Source: a virus. Taken from it: a stretch of DNA of 21,027 bases. The stretch is taken from the IMG/VR virus record IMGVR_UViG_3300049846_000332, positions 1-21,027 of that record. One strand, written 5' to 3'. Below, in pieces: positions 6,703 through 13,687 of the stretch. Made by a program: the position numbers and the translations under genes. How positions within the stretch are numbered: position 1 is the stretch's first letter; every line of letters starts with the position of its first letter. Under the pieces are notes generated by a model that had not been told where the DNA came from, ran no database searches, and saw only the letters and a program-made list of their open reading frames with translations.

Positions 6703-7623
6703 ATGGTAGCAAATTCAATTATAACTACTGGTAGTTTTCCTAAGGCGTTACGCCCTGGGTTAGCTTCCATTTTCGGAAATGTCTATGACGAGAAAACTGC
6801 GGTTTGGTCACAGATATTTAAGACTGAAGCGTCAACAAAAAGCTATGAAGAAGATTTAGAAGCTTCTAGTTTTGGTTTGGCGGTACTAAAACAACAAGGC
6901 AATTCGGTAACTTTCGATGCCGATATGCAAGGTGACGTGATTCGTACAGTTCACGCTGTAATGGGTCTTGGCTTCATCATCACGGAGGAAGAAATTGACG
7001 ACAATCAATACGCTCAACTTTCTGAACGCCGTACTGAAAACCTTGGCTGGTCTATGCGTCAAACTAAAGAGATAATTGCGAACAACATCCTTAACAGGGC
7101 GTTTGATTCCTCTTATACCTTTGGTGTGAACAACCCGAAAGAACTATGCTCTACTTCGCATACAACTTTCGTTGGTTCACAATCAAACAAACTAAATCCT
7201 GCGGCTGACCTTTCACAAGCGTCACTACAAGATATGGTTACTATGGTTTACAACGCTAAAAACAACCGTGGCCTACGTATCAATCTAAAAGCAGAACGCT
7301 TGATTGTTCCGAATGAATTAATTTGGACAGCTCAAGAAGTTTGCAATTCAGTTCTTCAACCAGGTGGTGCGAATAACAATATCAACTCCATTTACACAAT
7401 GGGTGTGATACCTGAGATTCTGCAAGATACTTACCTGACTGATACTGATGCTTGGTTCCTACAAACCAACGCTCCTCGTGGTGCAATCCATTACTCTCGT
7501 AAACCAATAGCGTTTAGCGATGACAATGATTTCGCTACAAACAACATGAACTTTAAAGCAACTGAAAGGTATAGCTTCACTGTTCCTGATTGGAGAGCGA
7601 TGTACGGTTCTACAGGCGCTTAG
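6703..7623 (+). CDS. Major capsid protein (HK97-fold type)
   Basis: A 306-residue protein in the coat position after the scaffold. The segment SFGLAVLKQQGNSVTFDADM, then VHAVMGLGFIITEEEIDDNQ and ERRTENLGWSMRQTKEIIAN fit the N-arm/E-loop and spine-helix part of HK97-like coat proteins. The P-domain region includes RGLRINLKAERLIVPNEL and IYTMGVIPEI, and WFLQTNAPRGAIHYSRKPI is typical of the A-domain end. No protease-cleaved N-terminal delta domain is obvious, in keeping with a separate scaffold. GGAG at 6692-6695 lies seven bases before ATG. Codon choice looks optimised: 10 of 13 Arg codons are CGT or CGC, and GGG is nearly absent among Gly codons. A hairpin follows the stop. Confidence 0.9.
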   Translation: MVANSIITTGSFPKALRPGLASIFGNVYDEKTAVWSQIFKTEASTKSYEEDLEASSFGLAVLKQQGNSVTFDADMQGDVIRTVHAVMGLGFIITEEEIDDNQYAQLSERRTENLGWSMRQTKEIIANNILNRAFDSSYTFGVNNPKELCSTSHTTFVGSQSNKLNPAADLSQASLQDMVTMVYNAKNNRGLRINLKAERLIVPNELIWTAQEVCNSVLQPGGANNNINSIYTMGVIPEILQDTYLTDTDAWFLQTNAPRGAIHYSRKPIAFSDDNDFATNNMNFKATERYSFTVPDWRAMYGSTGA

Positions 7624-7628
7624 TAAAA

Positions 7629-7664
7629 TTGGGAGTAGTGTTAAAAAGCTACTCCCAAACTTTT
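7629..7664 (+). terminator. Terminator-like hairpin after the major capsid gene
   Basis: TTGGGAGTAG (7629-7638) and CTACTCCCAA (7649-7658) are perfect 10-bp inverted arms around a 10-base loop, followed after two bases by TTTT (7661-7664). This is a plausible intrinsic terminator six bases past the coat stop codon. The short T-tract suggests partial termination, so downstream genes would be read at a lower level. It could also protect the 3' end of the coat message. Confidence 0.75.
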
Positions 7665-7684
7665 AATAATAAAGGAGATAAAAA

Positions 7685-8470
7685 ATGCCTGTTACAGCTT
7701 TTCCTGGTGGGATTAATACTACTGGTCTTAATACTGCCAACACAGTTCTTGATGGTGATGTCACAACTACTACATTAACTGCGACTACTGCTAATATTAC
7801 AAATACATATAACTCAGCTACAAACGCTATTACTGCCTTTGCAACTGGTGGACAAGCATCTGCAACTGCTCTTACTACAACAATTAATAGAATTACTACT
7901 TGTGCTACTTTGCATGATTCAGTAAAACTTCCTACTTCTGCCGCTGGTAGAATGATAAAGGTAATTAACGATGGCGCAACTGGCGTTGACGTTTATCCTG
8001 CGACTGGCGATTTAATCACTGGTTTAGCGGCAAACTTACCTGTTACAATTCCTGCTGGTCGTGAGTCCATCTTTGATTGTGCGGTTGCTGGTACTTGGTC
8101 TGAAAAACGTCCTTCACTAGTTAATGCTCAATATACTACTGGTACAACTACAACTACTTTTGCTGCCAACCAACTTACTGGCGCTGCTTTTGTGGTTTAT
8201 AACAATACACAAGGTACTCCTGGTTCTATTGCTACTCGTACTGCAACGCAAATGTATCAAGATGATCCTCAAGCTCGTATTGGTGGTTCTTACATTCTTC
8301 GTATTAAAAACGGACAAGGTACAGGTACACTAACTGTAACTGCTGGTTCTGGTGTAACTCTAACTGGTACAGCTACTATAGCTATCAATACTTGGAGAGA
8401 TTTCCTTGTAACTTATACCTCTGCAACTGCTCTTGTTATGCAAAGCATTGGTACTGGTACTGATTCTTAA
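7685..8470 (+). CDS. Thr/Ala/Gly-rich structural protein (fibre or head decoration)
   Basis: A 261-residue protein with very few charged residues, dominated by Thr, Ala, Gly and Val, as in phage beta-structured appendages. The first ~60 residues are a Thr-rich linker. Residues about 60-145 form a module (VKLPTSAAGRMIKVINDGAT, VYPATGDLITGL, then an Ile-Pro-Ala-Gly turn and CAVAGTW) of a kind common in tail fibres and capsid fibres. The C-terminal half (about 150-261) is another beta domain with GSYILRIKNGQGTGTLTVTA. Its place right after the coat gene favours a head fibre or decoration, but a tail appendage is possible. Start supported by AAAGGAG at 7671-7677. It lies just beyond the putative terminator. 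Confidence 0.7.
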   Translation: MPVTAFPGGINTTGLNTANTVLDGDVTTTTLTATTANITNTYNSATNAITAFATGGQASATALTTTINRITTCATLHDSVKLPTSAAGRMIKVINDGATGVDVYPATGDLITGLAANLPVTIPAGRESIFDCAVAGTWSEKRPSLVNAQYTTGTTTTTFAANQLTGAAFVVYNNTQGTPGSIATRTATQMYQDDPQARIGGSYILRIKNGQGTGTLTVTAGSGVTLTGTATIAINTWRDFLVTYTSATALVMQSIGTGTDS

Positions 8471-8490
8471 TAATTAGGAGCATACTAGGT

Positions 8491-8823
8491 ATGCGTAAAA
8501 GTGGTACAAGAGGTAGTGGTGCGAGTCGTTTTAAGCTTGGGTCGTATAATGTAGTCTGCGATTATAGTGGATTTACGGCCAAGGCGGAAGACACTCGCAT
8601 GACTTGGGATGGGTACCGCGTTTTGAATTCGTGGTGGGAGCCAAGGCATCCACAGGATTTTGCTGCAACAGCCCGTGATAAGCAATTTGTACCAAACGCA
8701 CGCCCAGAAGCTCCTTTTATTTTTACGGATTTAGACTATACCTTTATGGGTACAAGTGACGATGATTTTTTACTTTTAAGCAACAATACAGTTATGGAAA
8801 CAAGTAATCCATTTGAGGTTTAA
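8491..8823 (+). CDS. Hypothetical phage protein, appendage/neck region
   Basis: A 110-residue protein rich in aromatic residues (MTWDGYRVLNSWWEPRHPQD, FIFTDLDYTFMG). No signal peptide or membrane segment. I do not recognise the family. The N-terminus is basic and Gly/Ser-rich (MRKSGTRGSGASRFKLG). Position between two appendage proteins suggests a virion component. AGGAG at 8476-8480 is ten bases upstream of the ATG, slightly long spacing. It uses GGG and TGG more than the neighbouring fibre genes, but it is too short for a firm composition claim. Confidence 0.7.
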   Translation: MRKSGTRGSGASRFKLGSYNVVCDYSGFTAKAEDTRMTWDGYRVLNSWWEPRHPQDFAATARDKQFVPNARPEAPFIFTDLDYTFMGTSDDDFLLLSNNTVMETSNPFEV

Positions 8824-8825
8824 CG

Positions 8826-10487
8826 ATGACTACTGGCACAAGATTAGATGGCTTTCCCGCAATAACAACACCTGCAAATGCGGATTTGCTTCATGTTGAA
8901 CTTTCCTCTGGTGGAGATTTTCTTACAAGAAAGATTACTTACGCGAACTTGAAGGCCGCTATTACTGGCACAACCTCACTTACCGTAAATAATACTACAA
9001 TTTCTGGTGGCACTAATGGAAGGGTTCTCTATGACAATGCTGGAGTATTAGGCGAATATACAATAAGCGGCACAGGTAGTGTGGCTATGACTAATTCACC
9101 TACTTTAGTAACTCCAGCGCTAGGTACGCCAACAAGTGGTACACTAACTTCTTGCACAGGATTACCAATATCTACAGGTGTTTCTGGACTCGGTACGGGT
9201 ATAGCAACGGCATTAGCTGTTAATACTGGCTCTGCTGGCGCACCCGTGTTATTTAATGGTGCTTTAGGTACGCCAACATCAGGTGTAGCAACAAACCTAA
9301 CTGGTACGGCATCAGGATTAACTGCTGGTAACGTTACTACTAATGCGAATTTGACAGGGCATATCACTTCCGTAGGCAACGCTACGACACTTGGCTCTTT
9401 TACAGCCGCGCAACTACTTTCCGCTTTAAGCACTAATATACCTGAAGTTATAAGCCTAACTCCTTCAGCAGACCAGAATAATTATGCGACTGGTATTTCA
9501 ACTAATATGAACGTTCTTTCTGAAGTAAGAATAGCACCAACTAATTCAATCCAAATTACAGGTATCTCTGCTACAAGCGTAGTGAATGGTAAAAGAATAT
9601 CAATTACAAATACCACAGACCCATCGGCTTCTACAGCTAGGATGATATTAATACCAAGAGAAAGTGCATCCTCAACCGCAGCTAATAGAATATCCTATTC
9701 TCCAAATTCAGCAGTACCGATTATTCTAATGCCTGGTGATACTATTGATTTAATTTATAATACCACCTCTTCAAGGTGGGTATTGCAAAGTGGAAATAGA
9801 CACGGCTCGCCTTACGATTCTTTTGACCAATTCAACGATTTTGTTGGTGGTTCTGCGCCGTTCACTACCTCAACAAATGGCACTGGCGCAGCAACAGCAA
9901 TAGCTTCAAATTTTGGTACTAACACTACCCAAAAGGCGATGGGTGAGTTACAGTGTACAACGGGAACTACAACAACAGGCGGTTGCCATGTTGGTACTTC
10001 GAGTGCGATGACATTGGCTGCGTTAGGTGGATGCGCTCTGTTCTTAAGTAGGCAAGCCGTAGATACTCTTTCTGACGGAACTGATACATACATAGCAAGA
10101 GCAGGTTTTAATAATGGAACTGGTTCAACCGCTCCAACAAACGGAGTGTATTGGGAGTATGACCAAACTACATCAACGGATTGGAGAACAGTAGCCAATA
10201 ATAACTCTGCTGCAACAAAAAATACTGTTACTGGCTTTACGGTTTCAACAACGGTAATGCACTATACTGGAATATTTATTAATGGTGATTGGACAAACGC
10301 AGAGTTTTTCTACTCGACAGATGGAGATACTTGGACAATCTTTTCAACTCAAACTTCTACAAACTTACCTACTAATGCGCGCTCAATTGGGGTGAGGACT
10401 GGAATAATAAAATCAGCTGGCACAACATCAAGAGCGATTCAATCTGATTATATGGGTTGGAGATATATGATTAAGAGGGGTGCATAA
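8826..10487 (+). CDS. Tail fibre or spike protein with C-terminal lectin-like domain
   Basis: A 553-residue appendage protein. The N-terminus (FPAITTPANADLLHVELSSG) resembles the attachment ends of fibre proteins. Residues about 50-205 hold fibre-type repeats, including two copies of ALGTPTSG (bases 9117-9140 and 9261-9284) and GGTNGRVLYDNAGVLGEYTI. A beta module around 210-325 includes AVPIILMPGDTIDLIYN. The C-terminal domain (about 330-553) has features of concanavalin/lectin-like beta sandwiches: alternating aromatic and polar residues, NGVYWEYDQT, and IFINGDWTNAEFFYSTDGDT. It probably binds a cell-surface sugar. The stop codon overlaps the next ATG. A capsid-attached fibre cannot be excluded, because the gene sits between coat and neck genes. 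Confidence 0.75.
   Translation: MTTGTRLDGFPAITTPANADLLHVELSSGGDFLTRKITYANLKAAITGTTSLTVNNTTISGGTNGRVLYDNAGVLGEYTISGTGSVAMTNSPTLVTPALGTPTSGTLTSCTGLPISTGVSGLGTGIATALAVNTGSAGAPVLFNGALGTPTSGVATNLTGTASGLTAGNVTTNANLTGHITSVGNATTLGSFTAAQLLSALSTNIPEVISLTPSADQNNYATGISTNMNVLSEVRIAPTNSIQITGISATSVVNGKRISITNTTDPSASTARMILIPRESASSTAANRISYSPNSAVPIILMPGDTIDLIYNTTSSRWVLQSGNRHGSPYDSFDQFNDFVGGSAPFTTSTNGTGAATAIASNFGTNTTQKAMGELQCTTGTTTTGGCHVGTSSAMTLAALGGCALFLSRQAVDTLSDGTDTYIARAGFNNGTGSTAPTNGVYWEYDQTTSTDWRTVANNNSAATKNTVTGFTVSTTVMHYTGIFINGDWTNAEFFYSTDGDTWTIFSTQTSTNLPTNARSIGVRTGIIKSAGTTSRAIQSDYMGWRYMIKRGA
9117..9284 (+). repeat. Two copies of a fibre repeat encoding ALGTPTSG
   Basis: Bases 9117-9140 and 9261-9284 both encode ALGTPTSG and differ mainly at synonymous positions. 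They lie exactly 144 bases (48 codons) apart. This sequence recurs in fibre proteins of many environmental phages. Synonymous drift shows the copies are maintained at protein level and are not a recent DNA duplication. Confidence 0.6.
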
Positions 10488-10666
10488 TGGCTAGAAAAGT
10501 TACAGGATTATTCTTAAATGGGCATAAATACGAAGTAGTAGTTGCTGATGGGGATTGGTTAGATTTTGAAATAAATTATATTAATTCTACAGACGATGGA
10601 TTCGCTTTAGATGTAGATAGTATAGAGATTGAAGATGATTACCCAGAGCCAATAATTACTGATTAA
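10487..10666 (+). CDS. Small acidic hypothetical protein
   Basis: A 59-residue ORF whose ATG overlaps the stop of the fibre gene (TAATG), a classic coupled start. It opens MARKVTGLFLNGHKYEVV and has an acidic second half (DVDSIEIEDDYPEP). It looks like one small beta domain. No family is recognised; it could be a fibre chaperone or a minor virion protein. The following gene has its own ribosome-binding site 8 bases beyond the stop. Confidence 0.6.
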   Translation: MARKVTGLFLNGHKYEVVVADGDWLDFEINYINSTDDGFALDVDSIEIEDDYPEPIITD

Positions 10667-10686
10667 TAACAACAAAGGAGAAAAAA

Positions 10687-10839
10687 ATGGATAAAAAAAT
10701 CACTATGCCTACACTAGACCAGATTAATGCTTCCAAGATAGGTATACACAGAGTAGTGTCTACACAGGGCGTAAAAGGTATTGTTGCAAAACGTAATGAT
10801 GGCGATGGCAAAAAAGATAAAAACGATGGCGCGAGATAG
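10687..10839 (+). CDS. Small basic hypothetical protein
   Basis: A 50-residue ORF with a strong ribosome-binding site (AAAGGAG at 10674-10680, six bases before ATG). It opens MDKKITMPTLDQINASKIG and ends in a Lys/Asp/Gly-rich tail (RNDGDGKKDKNDGAR). The tail-encoding bases contain A6 (10810-10815) and A5 (10819-10823) runs and overlap the next ORF, in another frame. No family recognised. See the finding on a possible frameshift with the next ORF. Confidence 0.5.
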   Translation: MDKKITMPTLDQINASKIGIHRVVSTQGVKGIVAKRNDGDGKKDKNDGAR

Positions 10840-10966
10840 TGACATTGTATTTAAAGTGGGTAGCGGTGTAAACGGCAAGCAACCTGTTGATAATAACAAA
10901 CGGATTGTTCCAGTTTATCCTCCATTACCTCATAAGGGCGTAGTAAAAACTAATTTAGGAAAGTAA
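10826..10966 (+). CDS. Small hypothetical protein, start uncertain
   Basis: A 46-residue ORF from ATG 10826: MARDSDIVFKVGSGVNGKQP, a Pro-rich part (VPVYPPLPHKG) and a basic end. It overlaps the preceding ORF by 14 bases with no good Shine-Dalgarno sequence. Alternative in-frame starts are ATG 10805 and TTG 10781, the latter preceded by AAAAGG; with TTG 10781 it would have 61 residues. It could also be the second half of a frameshifted fusion with the preceding ORF. It ends one base before the adaptor gene, whose start it may help to couple. Function unknown. Confidence 0.5.
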   Translation: MARDSDIVFKVGSGVNGKQPVDNNKRIVPVYPPLPHKGVVKTNLGK

Positions 10967-10967
10967 A

Positions 10968-11945
10968 ATGGCAGTTTCAGGATCATACAATTTCGATATG
11001 AATCGTGACCAGATAGTAAAGGCCGCACTTAGAAAGCTGCGTGTTACAAACCAATTTGACGACCCTACGGAAAGAGAGATAGAAGAAGGTGCCGAGGCAC
11101 TTAATCTTCTCGTTAAAACTTGGCAGACGCAAGGCATCCATCTTTGGAAATACGAAGAAATAGTAGTGTTCCTTGCAGAAAATCAAAATTTATATACACT
11201 TTCACCTACAGGTGATAACGCTTGTTTAGATAGTGATTTGGTGCAGACTGCTTTAGCCGCTGATGCTGCTGCGGCAGCTACATCTATTACAGTTGATGAT
11301 ACCACGGGCATGTTAGTTAGTGATTACATCGGAATACAACTTGACGATGGTTCAATGCAGTGGACAACTATTGCAACACTTCCTGGATCTAACGTCATAA
11401 CTTTAGGCGCAGCATTAACTGGCGCTGCTACAACTGATAACGGCATTTATTCTTATACAACTAAAATCCAAAAACCAATGCGTGTGAATGGCGCTCGCAG
11501 AAGGTTAGGCTCTACAGCTTCTAGTATTACTGGCGTTGTAGATGTACCCGCTAAAATTTTAGCGAGAAGGGATTACATGGATTTATCAATTAAAAATTCT
11601 ACAGGTTCTAGTACACAAATACACTATAATCCAAAAATCAACGGTGGAAATTTATTCGTCTGGCAGGAAACTGGAAACGTAATGGACACGCTGCGTTTAA
11701 CAGTTGAATACCCGATACAAGATTTTGATGATTCTTCTAACAATCCAGATTTTCCGATTGAGTGGTATGAAGCTATCGTATTTGGTTTGGCTGTGCGTTT
11801 AGCACCTGAATATGGTGTTACGGGTCAGCAACTACAGGATTTAATGATGTTAGCTTCTCAGTTCTTAGATGCAGCTAAAGGCTTTGACCAAGAGTATGAT
11901 TACGTACAGTTCGTTCCAGATTATGACGGCAACTACAACGCTTAG
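10968..11945 (+). CDS. P22 gp4-like head-to-tail adaptor (tail accessory factor)
   Basis: Binds the portal after packaging and forms the first ring of the tail. The N-terminal pattern is diagnostic: RDQIVKAALRKLRVTNQF (about 13-30), then ALNLLVKTWQTQGIHLW (44-60), and a helical end including IEWYEAIVFGLAVRLAPEYG that resumes the fold. At 325 residues it is about twice the length of P22 gp4 (166). The excess is largely a beta-rich insertion around residues 92-166, with TSITVDDTTGMLVSDYIGIQ and LDDGSMQWTTIATLPG. Similar inserts occur in gp4-like proteins of other phages as I recall them. The gene is followed after two bases by the gp10-like gene, matching the P22 order. Confidence 0.82.
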   Translation: MAVSGSYNFDMNRDQIVKAALRKLRVTNQFDDPTEREIEEGAEALNLLVKTWQTQGIHLWKYEEIVVFLAENQNLYTLSPTGDNACLDSDLVQTALAADAAAAATSITVDDTTGMLVSDYIGIQLDDGSMQWTTIATLPGSNVITLGAALTGAATTDNGIYSYTTKIQKPMRVNGARRRLGSTASSITGVVDVPAKILARRDYMDLSIKNSTGSSTQIHYNPKINGGNLFVWQETGNVMDTLRLTVEYPIQDFDDSSNNPDFPIEWYEAIVFGLAVRLAPEYGVTGQQLQDLMMLASQFLDAAKGFDQEYDYVQFVPDYDGNYNA

Positions 11946-11947
11946 AG

Positions 11948-13387
11948 ATGCAAAAGAAAAAAACAAAGATACCAAGTCAGAGTTACCAGAATAGGAGCTT
12001 GCCTGTTAGTGCGGAACGCTTGGTAAATATGTATTTTGAAAAAGCTTCCCCTACTTCTAAATCAGAATTTGTTATTCATGGCTCATGTGGCCTGAAAGCA
12101 TTTACTGATTTAGGTACAAATGCTCCCGTATATGGTATTCATGCTTTTGGGAATTATGTCTACGCAGTAAGCGACAACAAAGTTTACAAAGTAGACTCGC
12201 TTGGTGGCTCTACGTTGATTGGCTCTTTATCTGCGGGGACATATAATAATGTTCAAATAGTAGATAATGGCGTTGATGTTGTAGTTCTAAATAACCAGAC
12301 TGGTGTAGCGCATATAGTTACAGAAACTACAGTCACAGAAATTACGAATCCAGATTTTAAAAGTGCTTCTAGTGTGACATATCTTGATGGATATTTAATT
12401 TTTTCAGAAGCGGGAACTTCGCAGTTTTTCATATCAGGACTAAGGGACTCGAATAGTTATAACGCCCTTGACTTTGCAACCGCAGAAGCAAGTCCCGATA
12501 ATATTGTTAGGGTATTCGCAGGATACAAATTACTTTATTTATTTGGAGAAACTTCTACAGAAATTTGGTGGGATTCTGGTAATGCAGATTTCCCTTTTGA
12601 AACATATCAGTCAGGCGCTTTCCAGCGTGGTTGTGGCGCTGTATTAAGTGTGGGACAAATAAACAATATTATTACTTGGTTGGGTGAAGATGGTTTTGTT
12701 TATGCTATCCAAGCTGATTCCTCTGCATCCCCAATTAAAATATCTTCTCACGCCATGGATGACGCGATAAGAAAATATTCTACTATTAGTGATGCTGTAG
12801 CGCAAACGTATTCGAAAGATGGACATTATTTCTATGAACTCACTTTCCCTACTGCCGATGCTACTTGGTGTTGTGATGTGGCTGTGGCTCTCGAATCTCC
12901 TGATTACGGTGCTTGGCATGAGTTGAAATCTTACGGTATGGGTAGACATAGAACTAATGACTGTACATTTGCTTTTGGTAAGTTTATTACCTGCGATTTC
13001 GAAAATGGTAAATTGTATGAGTTAGATTTAGATACTTACACAGATAATGGTGACACCATTGAACGTATTGGCGTAATTCCGCCTATTTTTAATGATAAGA
13101 ACCCTATATTCTTAGATAGGTTGGAGTTTGACTTCGAGCCTGGCGTTGGCTTAAATTCAGGTCAGGGAATTAATCCGTTGGTTAGCCTAAGGCGCTCGGT
13201 AGATGGCGGTATCAACTGGGGCAATAGGTTATATGCGGAGATGGGTAGAATGGGTGAGCGCAGAAAGGTAACGGCCTTCAGGAAATGCGGTACAGCAAAT
13301 AATATGACATATGAGTTTACGATAACCGACCCCGTGAAGGTAAGTTTAGCGGGTATATACGCGATAGTTAGCGGAGGTGAAAGCTAG
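11948..13387 (+). CDS. P22 gp10-like packaged-DNA stabilisation (tail hub) protein
   Basis: A 479-residue protein, nearly the size of P22 gp10 (472), placed after the gp4-like adaptor as in P22. The N-terminus SQSYQNRSLPVSAERLVNMY is the typical opening of this family, in which Asn-Met-Tyr is well conserved. The body is a beta-propeller-like series of strands: YGIHAFGNYVYAVSDNKVYK, YLDGYLIFSEAGTSQFFISG, LLYLFGETSTEIWWDSG and WLGEDGFVYAIQ. The C-terminal region has LRRSVDGGINWGNRLYAEMG. The protein seals the portal channel and forms the hub on which spikes or fibres sit. No good Shine-Dalgarno sequence precedes its ATG, two bases after the upstream stop, so it is likely coupled. Confidence 0.9.
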   Translation: MQKKKTKIPSQSYQNRSLPVSAERLVNMYFEKASPTSKSEFVIHGSCGLKAFTDLGTNAPVYGIHAFGNYVYAVSDNKVYKVDSLGGSTLIGSLSAGTYNNVQIVDNGVDVVVLNNQTGVAHIVTETTVTEITNPDFKSASSVTYLDGYLIFSEAGTSQFFISGLRDSNSYNALDFATAEASPDNIVRVFAGYKLLYLFGETSTEIWWDSGNADFPFETYQSGAFQRGCGAVLSVGQINNIITWLGEDGFVYAIQADSSASPIKISSHAMDDAIRKYSTISDAVAQTYSKDGHYFYELTFPTADATWCCDVAVALESPDYGAWHELKSYGMGRHRTNDCTFAFGKFITCDFENGKLYELDLDTYTDNGDTIERIGVIPPIFNDKNPIFLDRLEFDFEPGVGLNSGQGINPLVSLRRSVDGGINWGNRLYAEMGRMGERRKVTAFRKCGTANNMTYEFTITDPVKVSLAGIYAIVSGGES

Positions 13388-13388
13388 C

Positions 13389-13664
13389 ATGGCTGGAACT
13401 AAGATAAAGATACCTAATGACTTAACTACCAATGAAAGGGCGGCTTTTGGCTGCATGAATGAAACAGTTAATAGATTGCAAGCTATAACCTCTTTTCATC
13501 CTTCTGCTGGAACTATACTTGTTCTACCTAATTACTCTACTGCCGATAGACCAACTGATTTAACATCTACAGACGCGGGAGTTATAATATTTAATACGAC
13601 CACATCATTAATTAATGTGTGGACAGGAACTGGATGGACGCTGACTGACGGTACTCCAGTTTAA
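13389..13664 (+). CDS. Small virion-region protein in the tail-needle position
   Basis: A 91-residue protein starting MAGTKIKIPNDLTTNERAAF. The upstream in-frame ATG at 13377 lies inside the GGAGG (13373-13377) that serves the ATG at 13389, so 13389 is the start. A short N-terminal helix is followed by a compact beta tail (VIIFNTTTSLINVWTGTGWT) of a kind found at the ends of phage fibre proteins, where it displays a Trp-containing turn. P22 has the trimeric needle gp26 in this place, but no long coiled coil is present here, so it is not a needle by sequence. It may be a minor tail tip or plug protein. Function inferred only from place. Confidence 0.65.
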   Translation: MAGTKIKIPNDLTTNERAAFGCMNETVNRLQAITSFHPSAGTILVLPNYSTADRPTDLTSTDAGVIIFNTTTSLINVWTGTGWTLTDGTPV

Positions 13665-13687
13665 ATAGTTGCGAAGAAGAAGAAAAT

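Noticed and set aside
8124-8333. Extra + strand frame inside the 7685-8470 gene
   Set aside because: Leu/Val-rich low-complexity translation is expected from shifting the frame of Thr/Ala/Gly codons; no ribosome-binding site.
9351-9379. TTGACA inside the fibre gene as a promoter
   Set aside because: At 16-18 bases downstream there is no -10-like hexamer, and it lies in the middle of a coding sequence.
9029-9433. Long antisense ORF (134 codons) opposite the fibre gene
   Set aside because: It is an Ala/Val/Pro-rich mirror of a Gly/Thr/Ala-rich repeat gene, has no start signals, and conflicts with a well-supported + strand gene. The same applies to the antisense frame at 9812-10198.
7685-10487. 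Diversity-generating retroelement target in the fibre genes
   Set aside because: No reverse transcriptase, no template/variable repeat pair and no C-type lectin target pattern seen in the window. The only repeat (ALGTPTSG) differs at synonymous positions, unlike adenine-directed mutagenesis.
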